Assembly: GCA_023515795.1 (NCBI GenBank)
Contig: JALGPX010000081.1
Coordinates: 1-48,692, forward strand
Direction: 5' to 3'
From: Amoeboaphelidium occidentale
Taxonomy: Eukaryota > Aphelidiomycota > Aphelidea
DNA length: 48,692 bases
The notes beneath the pieces are model-generated. The model made no database searches. It was not told where the DNA came from and saw only the letters and a list, made by a program, of their open reading frames with translations. The position numbers were made by a program, and so were the translations under genes. Shown in pieces: positions 21,601 to 31,121 of this stretch (position 1 is the first letter of the stretch; each line of letters begins with the position of its first letter).

Positions 21601-22899
21601 TGCTATTCCTGTGCGTCCAGACCTTCTACGCGCTTCATGCAAGACATTTATGTCTTGTTCAAATGCATTCATCATTTCCCCTTTAAACAAATTACATAAT
21701 AGTTTACCCTCTAAAGCATCAGCATTACTAGGATCTTTCTTCAAAACAGTTGAATAAACTTCCTCTGCTTTCTGCAGAGCATTGGGTTGATTCTTGTAAG
21801 TTTCTGCTTTAGCGATGAGATATTTAGCCGCGAAAGGTTCAGCCCCATTGAGTGTCACTTGATCCAGAATCTGTTTTAGACAGGAATAGAAATTCTTGGA
21901 TTCTTTTGTCCACATTTTAGCCAAATTCCGAACAATATGAATCCTCAATTCTGCGTTATTTGGTTCCAAGTCTTGTAACATTGTCATTATAATCTGCACT
22001 TGTTGTTCTGCGGCGCTGATATTAGACTGCTTGCACAAGTTGTACATGCAAAGTGCTAGAATAGAATCCAAATGATATTTTGTAGTGTTGGGTTGAGCAT
22101 TCAGTAAAACTTTTGAATCACCAAGCAATTCGACATGTGCAGCGTTCAAATCCGAAGAAGCTTCAAGAATGGAATCCCATTGGCCACAACTTGCAAGTAT
22201 TTTCAATCGGAGTATTAGCAATGCGATTGTCTGTGGCTTTTTCTCCGTATACTTGTTGACCAATTTCAAAGCTTCTTCCGAAGTACCAACATCGTAAGCC
22301 GCACTGACGTGATTATAATAAACCCAAAGATTACTCGATTCCTTCTCCAGCAATTTTGCAACTTCATGGTTTAGAGAAGAGATATCGTTTGTCTTTAATT
22401 GTAACCGTAGAAGCAGAGCCTTCATTGATGTTACACAGTGTTCTTTACTGGCCTGATGTGCCTTCAATCCTTTAGTAATTAACTTCACAGTTTCATCCTC
22501 ACTATGGAATATAAGAGAGAATAGCACAGCCTGAAACCAAGCAACTTCACTCAAATCACTGCGATCCATCAGAACACTCTCAAGTCCTTGTTGATTCTGA
22601 TCCTGGCCAGCTTTACCACCACTACTACTTTGTCCCATCAACTGATTAGCCTTCAATAAAGCCATCTTACATGATAACAATAAATCCCTCTTGTTTTCCA
22701 ATGTCTTCAATACTCTAACAGCTTCATGTAAACTTCCTTCTATAAACATCGTTGATACAGCTTTCCAGAAACTAATAACAGAATCTGAACCATGCTTTTC
22801 CATCACTGCATCTGCATACAATTGTGCATGTTTGTAGTACTTTGACTGTAAATAGTGAACAATCGTCAAAACATGTGACTCCAGACTATTGTCATCCAT
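18700..22899 (-). CDS. IFT139: Intraflagellar transport protein IFT139 (TTC21B), IFT-A subunit
   Basis: A single-exon frame of 1399 residues made of TPR repeats throughout (human TTC21B is 1316). The N-terminus (HYLQSKYYKHAQLYADAV, then FWKAVSTMFIEGSLHEAVR) and C-terminus (DYEKCFLYLADIQIQYSKFD, GFKLAYCYLKSKKYVEAI, then YPSYPRLKKEILDKARSLIR) follow animal IFT139 almost position by position. GYQFCKGIYL is another landmark. IFT139 is the peripheral TPR subunit of the IFT-A complex, needed for retrograde transport and import of membrane cargo into cilia. The ATG at 22899 (MDDNSLESH) matches the family start; an in-frame ATG at 22935 would add 12 residues. Its presence means the organism builds a cilium or flagellum. 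It lies 44 bp upstream of the TPR gene, same strand. Confidence 0.93.
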   Translation of the reverse strand: MDDNSLESHVLTIVHYLQSKYYKHAQLYADAVMEKHGSDSVISFWKAVSTMFIEGSLHEAVRVLKTLENKRDLLLSCKMALLKANQLMGQSSSGGKAGQDQNQQGLESVLMDRSDLSEVAWFQAVLFSLIFHSEDETVKLITKGLKAHQASKEHCVTSMKALLLRLQLKTNDISSLNHEVAKLLEKESSNLWVYYNHVSAAYDVGTSEEALKLVNKYTEKKPQTIALLILRLKILASCGQWDSILEASSDLNAAHVELLGDSKVLLNAQPNTTKYHLDSILALCMYNLCKQSNISAAEQQVQIIMTMLQDLEPNNAELRIHIVRNLAKMWTKESKNFYSCLKQILDQVTLNGAEPFAAKYLIAKAETYKNQPNALQKAEEVYSTVLKKDPSNADALEGKLLCNLFKGEMMNAFEQDINVLHEARRRSGRTGIAHFLQFMDTKDLKYLKASLLDFEAEISRMQVEFGAYNQLNPSLVCFILNTCLKYNRISFSEYYAPDDLVVLMKDIVKDLERFVPGWNDLLLISAKIKILNNDYAGAKSLVHQCIKADSSDIEAFLLQAELLLKAMQPKAAIQFLDSCLSLNFAARNSVKYYFVRAFAYKDCSRFDESLECINTAVLMISSTPQDENQAEKVLSAEKRDDMFYILLEKVDLLLLKNDLKAAEATLQAAGKAQRSSKTEEPLLIMKQADIELHSSNGKNWRKVVELLETVKYDGPSAFQVFKQAMVKKSKILLKNGNDTKAFLDVYKELYEKFPESADISILYGDALLSVQQVIDATTIFEQVIQKFPEKESELTSKIGRSLTKSLKFNKALTFYEKFLSKPEQKSKRSMMFYDYVSLKKKLGHNEAVIELIKVEMKNENSQLLDEGIFRILALILLSDIYSHNGDIDSALVALKKAVSQANVLSQYFGPEVDIAGFPCNRLLSNISVRISELYHKQGKVEHACKSCNEAISYDIQNYAAQLSLSRLHLEKNDLPSAQNCCASVLKSDPMNEDAVLIHTKILFKQKNFNGAVSHLKPFLDKNPACFEALWIYIELYNSLGKLTSIQPNKDIENLFIKIERLSGAYLSKEYDAQKIKSTSNENVPSTNQISPGETSVRDSYIMPRDTGKAAIHRGYQFCKGIYLKHRRDASEALKCFHYCLNDTNYGELALKHMIDIYLEATNPAAPIPEDSASNSSLQPNSGLLIAQKLLSDNLKGESHSLLKQSLYHRVLVASRQRNEIERTIPEMQTLVEKQPNFAPGVLALGSAFLALKQNQRAKNVFQSLIKTEWPFEFAQDYEKCFLYLADIQIQYSKFDAAMECFKLCIGYNQACSKAFEGLGFLMEREASYANAAGLYEQAWKHLRENDPALGFKLAYCYLKSKKYVEAIVVCHKILKDYPSYPRLKKEILDKARSLIRQPV

Positions 22900-22971
22900 A
22901 TCAAAGAAGTTGTAACAAACGGGAAAAACTCTCATCGTTTTTAATTCTATTCACCAATATCGCTTCAGAAA

Positions 22972-23605
22972 TCACCTTTCTCCCTCCTCTTCTGAACTTT
23001 CCTCTTCTGATTTTATCGTGATGCGACACACCAACATTATCAAATCTTCTTGAGTACTACGCTGACGACTCAATCTCTTTACAAATCCCATTACACCTTC
23101 TTCCTTATAAATTATAACCAATTTGTTATCACTAGGACAAATACTTAGTAAATGCTCATCTTGACTCATATACACCAAATCCCCACCACTTTCCGGTTCC
23201 ATCATAGTCCCACTGAAATAATAAACCAACTCCAAACACTCTCCCTTCTCCATAAAATCATGACACAGAGTATAATCTCCTCCTCTAAACTGTTTCCATT
23301 CAAAGCAAATAGAAGCAGGCTCAAAGTACGCAATATCCTGCAACCATAAACGAAAAGTATCACTTGTTAGCTTTTCTTGAAATTCCTTCAACACCGAATT
23401 AGGAGTAATTTCCAGACAACTCTGAACATTAGCAGGACCTTTTTCCACACATTCAGACTCTTTAATATTCTTCAATAACTCCAAGTGCATTTCCCCATCC
23501 AGAAACCCTTGCAATTCAATACATGATTCTTCACCAAATACTTTCTGCATCTTCTTGATATTCTTCTTATTACGATACGCCTTATTAATCCATTCCAAGC
23601 TAATC

Positions 23606-23642
<37 letters not shown>

Positions 23643-24219
23643 CTAGTGTTTTGAATTTAAAACACTCCTGCTTGGATTCTACAACAACTACTTTAGGCAA
23701 AGAAGTAAATTCAGCAGCAGGTAATGGACCATAGAACCATCCTGTAAGAGATACACGCAAATGCTCATCACTCAACACTTCACTAACACGATGATAAGAA
23801 TAAGGCGTAACTTCAAATAAGGCAATCCTGTTCCATTTAGGCACTAAACTAGCAGCAACTTCCAAAGACGCACTTCCATCTTTCTCATTTACTTTTAATA
23901 ATTCTAACTCACCACCCTGTTTCTTAGAATCCCATTTCTCATCACACAAGTAAATAATGAATGCAATACGCCTACCAACAACAACACCAACAACAACATC
24001 ATCATCATCAACCACTAATGAATTAGAATCTTCTTCTTTACCACTTTGATGTATATCATCATCATGACATTCAAGATAACCACCCTGAGAGTAAATCTGT
24101 CCTGCAATATTCAATTGAGATTCCAATAACTCAATCCCAGTCAGAGCAGAAATAAACTCTGTAAACTCTGATGAACTCAAATGCGAGTAAAGCATCTTCA
24201 AAGTACTTTCCGTCATCGT

Positions 24220-24263
<44 letters not shown>

Positions 24264-24576
24264 TCGTCATCGTCGTCATCATCTTACTCAAATCCTCAGT
24301 CTGCACAAATTCATATAAATCATTACTCTTTTGATAGAATTCACAATCCAATAATTCATCCTTAACAGAATCCAGATAATCTTCATTAAAGTAATTCTCT
24401 ATAATCAAAACAGGAAATGCATCCTTACAAGCCAACACGTTAATTCTAACATCTTCTTCTTCTTCTTTTGTTATAATGAAATCTTTACAAGTGTTGTTAC
24501 GGAATGCATCGCGTATTAGAGTGACGTCATCTTTAGCATTCTTCAAAGTATCCAAAGGAATATTTGAAAGTTGCAT
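22972..24576 (-). CDS. Ofd1/Tpa1/OGFOD1-type 2-oxoglutarate prolyl hydroxylase
   Basis: 534 residues, one exon (human OGFOD1 542, yeast Tpa1 644). The Fe(II) triad is visible: H171 and D173 in ECHDDDI, and H262 in SYHRVSEVL, with the 2-oxoglutarate arginine in RVSLTGWFYG about eleven residues on. NDLYEFVQTEDL and GRRIAFIIYL are further family blocks, and the second, non-catalytic double-stranded beta-helix domain is present. The family hydroxylates a proline of ribosomal protein uS12 and, in fungi, links translation fidelity and oxygen. A Met/Thr run (about 100-125), an Asp/Val insert after the HxD and an Asn run are encoded by microsatellites. Partial extra copies of the N-terminus at 24582-25124 and 25130-25423 are assembly duplicates, not genes. 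Confidence 0.9.
23606..23642 (-). repeat. ATT/AAT trinucleotide microsatellite encoding an Asn run
   Basis: About twelve TTA triplets in a row, read on the minus strand as an asparagine run between the two halves of the prolyl hydroxylase. The site is likely length-variable, like the other triplet runs nearby. Confidence 0.9.
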
Positions 24577-25270
24577 TCCTTCTATTCTTTTCTGTTGGTG
24601 ATTGTTGATTCAGAGAGAAGAAAAAAAGGAAAATCAATTCTTCTTCTTGTTCTTGTTCTTCTTCTTCTTCTTCTCAAAACAAAATGGTGGTGGACATGAA
24701 AATTATTCTGNAGAGCAGAAATAAACTCTGTAAACTCTGATGAACTCAAATGCGAGTAAAGCATCTTCAAAGTACTTTCCGTCATCGTCGTCGTCATCGT
24801 CGTCGTCGTCGTCGTCATCGTCGTCATCATCTTACTCAAATCCTCAGTCTGCACAAATTCATATAAATCATTACTCTTTTGATAGAATTCACAATCCAAT
24901 AATTCATCCTTAACAGAATCCAGATAATCTTCATTAAAGTAATTCTCTATAATCAAAACAGGAAATGCATCCTTACAAGCCAACACGTTAATTCTAACAT
25001 CTTCTTCTTCTTCTTTTGTTATAATGAAATCTTTACAAGTGTTGTTACGGAATGCATCACGTATTAGAGTGACGTCATATTTAGCATTCTTCAAAGTATC
25101 CAAAGGAATATTTGAAAGTTGCATTCCTTCTATTCTTTTCTGTTGGTGATTGTTGATTCAGAGAGAAGAAAAAAAGGGAAAACAATTCTTCTTCTTCTTC
25201 TTGTTCTTGTTCTTGTTCTTCTTCTTCTTCTTCTCAAAACAAAATGGTGGTGGACATGAAAATTATTCTG
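24143..25270. repeat. Contig overlap 1, joined by n at 24711
   Basis: 24143-24710 and 24712-25270 are two versions of the same DNA: the start of the hydroxylase gene, the divergent promoter and the first nine codons of the Rab gene. They differ in triplet number in the Met/Thr run (21 nt shorter in the second), in the pyrimidine tract (12 nt longer in the second) and by single bases, including an Asp/Tyr change at residue 16 of the hydroxylase. One copy is an unmerged contig end, probably of the other haplotype. Confidence 0.85.
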
Positions 25271-25585
25271 TTGGGTGAATCGAATACTGGAAAGACTTNC
25301 TTCTTCTTCTTCTTTTGTTATAATGAAATCTTTACAAGTGTTGTTACGGAATGCATCGCGTATTAGAGTGACGTCATCTTTAGCATTCTTCAAAGTATCC
25401 AAAGGAATATTTGAAAGTTGCATTCCTTCTATTCTTTTCTGTTGGTGATTGTTGATTCAGAGAGAAGAAAAAAAGGAAAATCAATTCTTCTTCTTGTTCT
25501 TGTTCTTCTTCTTCTTCTTCTCAAAACAAAATGGTGGTGGACATGAAAATTATTCTGTTGGGTGAATCGAATACTGGAAAGACTT
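25001..25585. repeat. Contig overlap 2, joined by n at 25299
   Basis: 25001-25298 and 25300-25585 repeat the same hydroxylase/Rab promoter segment. The second of this pair agrees with the first contig (24143-24710) at the bases where the middle contig differs, so the order is haplotype A, B, A. Confidence 0.85.
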
Positions 25586-26199
25586 CTCTAATGAAAAGAT
25601 ACATTCATGGCATATTCCAATTGTTGAATAATACAAAAACTACAATTGGCGCATCCTATCAGAGTGTAGACATTTCAATAACACCTTCAATGCAGAGATT
25701 ACGTGTTGGGATTTGGGATACTGCGGGTGCTGAACGCTTTTCTTCTCTGACACGTCATTATTACAGAGAATCTGATTTGGCTGTAATTTGTTTTGATTTG
25801 ATGGATACTAAGAATTTCTTTCAAGTTAATAAATGGATAGAAGAATTGACAGAAGTAGAACCAGAATGTTTGTTGGTATTGTGTGGAACCAAATGTGATG
25901 ATGGAGATCAAGAAGAAGATAAAAGTTTTTCCACAATGACAAATAGGAAACTTAAAAGAGTTCCTCAGAGTTACATTGAACAAGTCATGACTGAATGGGA
26001 TATTGAATTTTATTTAGAGACAAGTAGTAAGACAGGCGTTAATGTTGATGATTTATTCACACGCTCAGCACAAGTATGGTATGATCAGAAGGGAAGGTAT
26101 AATGATGTTATGAATCTACGCAAGAAATCTAAATTGGTATCACCAGAACAAAAGTCGCTTTTAGGAGTAGGAAGAAGAGGTTGTTATTGTGGTATTTAA
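25531..26199 (+). CDS. Rab24-like small GTPase with altered catalytic glutamine
   Basis: 222 residues with all G motifs: GESNTGKTS (G1), TTIGA with the switch I threonine, WDTAGAERF (G3), CGTKCD (G4) and ETSSKTG (G5). CGTK-x-D, TSSKTG-x-(S/N)VD(E/D)LF and the loss of the G3 glutamine are shared with animal Rab24, where the residue is serine; here it is alanine. Rab24 is an atypical, weakly hydrolysing Rab linked to late autophagy. The C-terminus GCYCGI offers a Cys-x-Cys pair followed by two residues for prenylation, which is not a standard ending. The gene is 107 bp from the divergent hydroxylase gene, and its stop overlaps that of the convergent J-protein gene. Partial 5' copies at 24684 and 25243 are contig-end duplicates. 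Confidence 0.8.
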   Translation: MVVDMKIILLGESNTGKTSLMKRYIHGIFQLLNNTKTTIGASYQSVDISITPSMQRLRVGIWDTAGAERFSSLTRHYYRESDLAVICFDLMDTKNFFQVNKWIEELTEVEPECLLVLCGTKCDDGDQEEDKSFSTMTNRKLKRVPQSYIEQVMTEWDIEFYLETSSKTGVNVDDLFTRSAQVWYDQKGRYNDVMNLRKKSKLVSPEQKSLLGVGRRGCYCGI

Positions 26200-26546
26200 T
26201 TATCATTATCATCATTATTATTATTATTATTATTATCATTCTTCTTCTTCTTCTTCTTGTTGTTGTTGTTGTTGTTGCTGTTTTTGACTCGTTGGCGTAG
26301 TTGTTCTAATTCTTCTCTTGTGAATACATCATCTTCACNCTAAATTGGTATCACCAGAACAAAAGTCGCTTTTAGGAGTAGGAAGAAGAGGTTGTTATTG
26401 TGGTATTTAATTATCATTATCATCATCATTATAATTATTATCATTCTTCTTCTTCTTCTTCTTGTTGTTGTTGTTGTTGTTGTTGCTGTTTTTGACTCGT
26501 TGGCGTAGTTGTTCTAATTCTTCTCTTGTGAATACATCATCTTCAC
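26129..26546. repeat. Contig overlap 3, joined by n at 26339
   Basis: 26129-26338 and 26340-26546 are two versions of the 3' end of the Rab gene plus the C-terminal codons of the J-protein gene. They differ mainly in the length and pattern of ATT/ATC and GTT triplets. Confidence 0.85.
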
Positions 26547-27195
26547 GTAAAGTGTTTCTGAGTTGGTCTGCTCTCCGTTTTGTTACTCCCATGAACCAAT
26601 ACTGCATTCCTATGGAGAATACTACGACTACTGCTAGAATTATACTATTGATCACTCTGTACTTTTGCAAATCTACTGCAGATTCTTTGAATTCTTCTTC
26701 CTTCGTAGTTGTTCCGTCGTAGTAGTATGCTCGCTGTCTTCTTCTGGCTTGTCTGTAAATATCATCATAATTGTAATTATATCGTGGTGGTGGTGGTGGT
26801 GGTGGTGGTGCATAGTTGGTGGAATATGATGGCTCGCTTGATTGGTTTGTGCCTCTGATGAATTCATCATATCCCTTCGTTTTAAGTGCACTCAATAGAA
26901 TACTTTTAGTTTCTCTGCTTTTTAATAAATCATAAGCCAATTGAATATCCTGGAATCTCTGTTTAGCTTCTTCTTTGTTTTTGGTACTACTACTACTACT
27001 ACTACTACTACTAGTGCAAGTGTCTGGATGATACTTCATGACACATTTCAAATATGCTTGTTTTAACTCCTTCTCTGATACATCTTCTCTTTCATTTGCT
27101 GCAATTTCCAGAATATCAAAGGGATTTCTCTTGGGCCATTCTATTCGTCCCCTGAAGGTGGAATAGAATCTTTTTAGAAGGAGTAAAGACGTCAT
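26407..27195 (-). CDS. Mitochondrial membrane J-domain protein
   Basis: 262 residues from the ATG at 27195; a frame further upstream starts only with TTG. The N-terminus (MTSLLLLKRFYSTFRGR) is a typical basic, serine-rich mitochondrial presequence. A J domain follows (about 20-95) with HPD in MKYHPDT; a polymorphic serine run sits in its second loop. A Pro run, then one transmembrane helix (about 175-195, VINSIILAVVVVFSIGMQYW) and an Asn/Lys-rich tail made by triplet repeats. J proteins deliver substrates to Hsp70; the single helix suggests anchoring in the mitochondrial inner membrane. I cannot name an ortholog. Its stop codon overlaps the convergent Rab stop in TTAA (26407-26410). Confidence 0.75.
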   Translation of the reverse strand: MTSLLLLKRFYSTFRGRIEWPKRNPFDILEIAANEREDVSEKELKQAYLKCVMKYHPDTCTSSSSSSSSSTKNKEEAKQRFQDIQLAYDLLKSRETKSILLSALKTKGYDEFIRGTNQSSEPSYSTNYAPPPPPPPPRYNYNYDDIYRQARRRQRAYYYDGTTTKEEEFKESAVDLQKYRVINSIILAVVVVFSIGMQYWFMGVTKRRADQLRNTLREDDVFTREELEQLRQRVKNSNNNNNNNKKKKKKNDNNYNDDDNDN

Positions 27196-27304
27196 CGCTG
27201 GCTGGTAAAAATTGTGATTGCAAAAAACATGTTTGTCGGCCAAACTGTGTATTTTCTATTCTCTAACCTCTTTCTTCTACTTCTACTTTTACTTTTAATG
27301 TAGC

Positions 27305-28953
27305 TCACATTGAGAACCCTTTGTTGTTGCTGCTGCTGCTGCTGCTACCAATACCATACTTGCTGTTTTCGAATGGCGTGTACAAATGCTTGCTACCATT
27401 TCCCAGTTGATCTTTTCTAGCTTGATGATGATGATGATGATGATCATTATTATTAATTCTTCTTCTTGTTGTTGGTAATTTTGTTGGTAATGGGAATGGT
27501 TCTTCCATGCCTTTCTTTGGTCCAGAAGAGTAGAATATTTTTGGTCTGTATGATTCTTCCTCAAACATTACAGTGGAATCACGAAACTTATCCACCAAAG
27601 CTTGCTTGCCCTGAATATTCGCATAAGTCAATTCACAAATTTTGTCAGAATTGAATAATTTCCATTTCTTACCGACAACTCTCAAAGCAAAACTAACTGC
27701 AGCTTTTGAAGGTTCAATGAAGTTAATGAATGCATAACCAACATTACACTTGTTCTTGAAATCCATACGCAAATAAACGAAATCATATGTTCCCTTGTGA
27801 CTTTCATCAACCATTTCTAGTAGCATCTTTTGTGTATACTTGTTTGGAATGTTCTTGATCATGAATGTAGTTCTAGTATCATGACCATTCATGATTCTGA
27901 ACAGATCGATAGCATTGCTAGAATGATCTTGCGTTTTAGAAGTTGTTGAAGGTGCAGTTGGGTTGTTTGGAGGCTGTTGCTGTTGCTGCTGCTGCTGCTG
28001 AAACTGATAATCAATCTTGTTCTCCTTCATTCTACCACCACGACCATTACCACTAGAAACAGATTGATCAAATGCTCTCTCAAAAGCTCGTGTTAAACCA
28101 AAAGCTGATGGAAAACCGTTGCTAAAATCATCCTGCAAAACGCACTCAAAATCATCGCCATCATCATTAGAAAATCCCGGAGGTACAGGGGGCTTCTGCT
28201 TGTTGCCAATAGTTACAATTGGCTGATCCCTTGGCGATGAGACTTTGCAAAACTTCTCTGTAACATCCTGTACATCTTGCCAACTGTGAACATACTTACA
28301 ACGAACCAAAGAACCACGCCAAACTTTACCACCAAGACTATCATGAGCCAAAACAGCATCGCGAATATCAAAAAATTCGCACAAGAGCAGCAACTGTGTT
28401 GGCGACGACTGAGTATTGGAGTATGGTGCCAATTGCCTAACTTCACCAAATGCTTTCAATAGTTTCTGTACATTCTCCATTGAAGAAGTACTACCAGTGC
28501 AACAACCATCAATAAGCAAACAATTACTACAACCACCAGAATCACTAGATTGAACCAAGCAATAACCATAATCATCATGACCACTTGTGTATGTCCCAGT
28601 CACACTTTCTGTACCAGAACCAGAACCAAAACCCAACCTTGCCATTCCCATAATCACCAACTGTTCTTTAACAAAACGCTGTGCATCCTTAACATTGTAG
28701 AATTCCAAAATATTCCCAATGGAATCAGCGAAATGCTGTTGTTTCACCAAAGCGCGCCATTCTGATTTATCATTCACTAAAATCAGTTAATTAGAGACAC
28801 AGATAAAACGATCTTACACAATTGTTCAATACTAAGCCCACCTCTTCTAAAAGTGTTTTTAATGTACACAAATCTGGTTGGCTTCTGAGGACAATTCAAA
28901 CTGAAATCCATCATTCTCAAAGGAGTGGATGAGTCTATAAAACCTGGAATCAT
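27305..28953 (-). CDS. Mei2-like RNA-binding protein
   Basis: Two exons (28953-28818, 28776-27305; 41-nt intron) encode 535 residues. The C-terminal Mei2 RRM is clear: TRTTFMIKNIPNKYTQKMLL, then DFVYLRMDFKNKCNVGYAFI and LTYANIQGKQALVDKFRDS. Two weaker RRMs precede it; the first is completed by the short exon 1 (RFVYIKNTFRRGG), the second lies around KLLKAFGEV. A polyQ run separates them from the C-terminal RRM. In fission yeast Mei2 drives entry into meiosis by sequestering RNA-decay factors; plant and algal homologs share the last RRM. The gene is head to head with the Hop1-like gene, 282 bp apart, with two MCB motifs between. Confidence 0.9.
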
Positions 28954-29235
28954 TGTAATTCCTTTAAAGTAAGTCTCTCTCTACAAAAAGAAAGAATAGA
29001 AATCGAGAGTGCGGGTGTGCATAGGTAGAGTCTAGACCGTTGAGGGATCTACGAAATATTGTGTCGATCGAAGAGTCCAGACCAGTGAGCCAATCAACAA
29101 ACAAACAAACATTTCAAGAAGATAAACAACGCGTGAATTTGCTCCTGAAGATTTCTCACAGTTACGCGTCAAAATTGTATAAATAGCAGAGTAGAAATTG
29201 TCATAATTTTTTTGCTCCAAAATCTGATATTAAGA
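28954..29235. promoter_or_regulatory. Bidirectional promoter between Mei2-like and Hop1-like genes
   Basis: The 282 bp between the two ATGs hold both promoters. It contains two ACGCGT motifs and a TATAAATA box (29176-29183) 52 bp before the Hop1-like ATG, plus AAAC-rich stretches. Co-regulation is inferred from shared position and motifs. Confidence 0.6.
29127..29167. promoter_or_regulatory. Pair of MCB (ACGCGT) elements
   Basis: ACGCGT occurs at 29127-29132 and 29162-29167, 35 bp apart centre to centre. This hexamer is the MluI cell-cycle box bound by MBF (Mbp1/Res-Swi6/Cdc10). In fission yeast, MBF also switches on early meiotic genes. Whether this organism has MBF binding here is inferred. 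Confidence 0.55.
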
Positions 29236-31121
29236 ATGACTACAACAACAACTCTTTTAATTAAACAACAGAAACAGTTAAAACAACAACAACAACAACA
29301 ACAACAACACCAGAAACAGAAACAAATTCATTCCCTGCAACAAACAAAAGAAACACTTTTAAATTCTCTCTCTTCAATTTGTTATTTACGTGGATTATTC
29401 AAAGAAGAAGATTTCTACAATTCCACTTTGACTTCTGCTTCTTCTAAACAACAACAACAGAATAATTTAATTATAAAAAGATTATCTGAAAATACTACTT
29501 TAATGCAATGGATTCAAAAGGGTGTATTTGATGCTCTACAAAAAGGTTACTTGAAAACTTTGGTATTGGGAATATTCAAAGATTTAAAGAAACCAAATGA
29601 TTTGATTGAATCCTATACATTCCACTTCAATTATAAATGCAGTCAAGAAGAAGAAGAAGAAGAAGTTGTTACAATGACTCTAATGAATTCTTCTACTACT
29701 GAAAGGGAAATTACTTCACAAAAGAACATTCTAAGAACAATTCTCCTTCTGATTCAGACTTTGGATGATTTACCTGAAGAACGTTATCTGACTCTGAAAT
29801 TGCATTACTATGAAGACAGAACTCCTGTTGATTATGAACCAGAATACTTTCAACAGAGTGACTATGATGAGTCATTGTTCTATTTCTCTAATGATCCTGT
29901 GAAATTCAAATTGGGTTCAATGGAATCACATGGGCATTCTATAGAAGTGAGATTATTCTCGGTACAACAGAGAGAAATGAAAGAAGAGAGATGCCTTAGT
30001 GAAGAAGTTACAATCGGTGATTACTCAAATATCAGAAAATCTGCAGTGGTTTCGTTGAAGATTCAAAAGTCCAAATTATATCAATTGTTTCATCAGTACA
30101 GCTCTTCTTCTACTACTACTACTACTACTACTACAAATATGAAGGATGAAGAAGATTGTAAACCATTTAGATGTATTTGCAGATCAAATAGGAACTTATN
30201 TACTCAAATATCAGAAAATCTGCAGTGGTTTCGTTGAAGATTCAAAAGTCCAAATTATCTCAATTGTTTCATCAGAACAGCTCTTCTTCTTCTTCTACTA
30301 CTACTACTACTACTACAAATATGAAGGATGAAGAAGATTGTAAACCATTTAGATGTATTTGCAGATCAAATAGGAACTTATTGTCAAAGAAGAAGACTTC
30401 CACGATTACAGCAGCTGCTACTTCTGTTGTAAGAAAATGTTGTAAATGTCAAAAATATTCTCATTCAGTCTGTTCATTCCTGGTGGAAGATTTTACAACT
30501 ACTGCTAATGCTAACAATATGGAACAACAACAGTTTGAATGTGTTTATTGTAAATTCACTTCAAGGAAGAATTCTCAAAAGTTCAAAGATTGCAAGAAGG
30601 AATTGCAGCAGTTGGCTCTTATTAAACAAATTGTTGCGGTGATATTGGAAAGAGGATACAGAAATTTGTTTGTGTTGGTTCGGGAGTCACAGAAGGATAG
30701 AAAGACTTGTTTGTTTGTATTGGAAGAATTGAAACGAATGAATATTCTTCCAAAGAGCGAACAGGAGGATGGAAAAGAAAGATTATACATTAAAGAAGAA
30801 TCTGTAGAGTTTCTCTATTCAAGGAAAGCCATAGAAGACATAATTGCAGCATCATCAGTAAAATCTTCTGAGAAAAAGGAAGTTACAGAGAATCCAAACA
30901 ACAATACCTCCATTAATGTTGAGTCAATGTCTGTTCCATCTTTGGATCAATTATTGGAATTACAGGAACAGAAAATGAAGAAGAGGATTATGCTGCAGTG
31001 TGAAGATACACAAGAAACACTTCCATTAACTCCAATGAATACTCAACAACAACAACAACAACAACAATCTTTGAACAAGAAGAGGAAGGTTTCATTAATT
31101 GAAAAGTTTATCAAAGTCTGA
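29236..31121 (+). CDS. HOP1: Hop1-like meiotic HORMA-domain protein (frame split by assembly join)
   Basis: After collapsing the overlap at n 30200 the protein is about 568 residues. The HORMA domain (about 40-285) shows ICYLRGLFKEEDF, WIQKGVFDALQKGYLKTLVL and YTFHFNY, as in Hop1/HORMAD. A PHD-like zinc domain follows (CICRSN, CCKCQKYSHSVC, FECVYC), then a winged-helix-like segment (about 415-480), a Gln run and a basic end (NKKRKVSLIEKFIKV). PHD plus winged helix is the chromatin-binding region known in fungal Hop1. The protein builds meiotic chromosome axes and promotes double-strand breaks. The N-terminus is Gln-rich (CAA repeats). Start: ATG 29236; the frame upstream has only TTG. A second copy of the last codons ends at 31341 in the overlap. 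Confidence 0.88.
30022..30381. repeat. Contig overlap 4, joined by n at 30200
   Basis: 30022-30199 and 30201-30381 are two versions of the same Hop1-like coding segment. They differ in TCT/ACT triplet counts and in single bases that change two residues near the serine run (Tyr to Ser, Tyr to Asn). Confidence 0.85.

Noticed and set aside
23990-24055. A possible 27-nt in-frame intron in the Asp/Val insert of the Ofd1-like gene
   Set aside because: It has GT, a TCTAAT and CATTAG, but 27 nt is shorter than any intron supported here and removing it does not restore a family sequence.
24200-24280. CRISPR-like regular repeats
   Set aside because: These are simple CGT/CAT triplets encoding Met/Thr in a eukaryotic coding frame; no spacers.
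24582-25423. Two further truncated copies of the Ofd1-like gene in tandem
   Set aside because: Each copy begins or ends exactly at a single n and repeats neighbouring sequence including the promoter and the start of the Rab gene. Unmerged contig ends explain this better than duplication.
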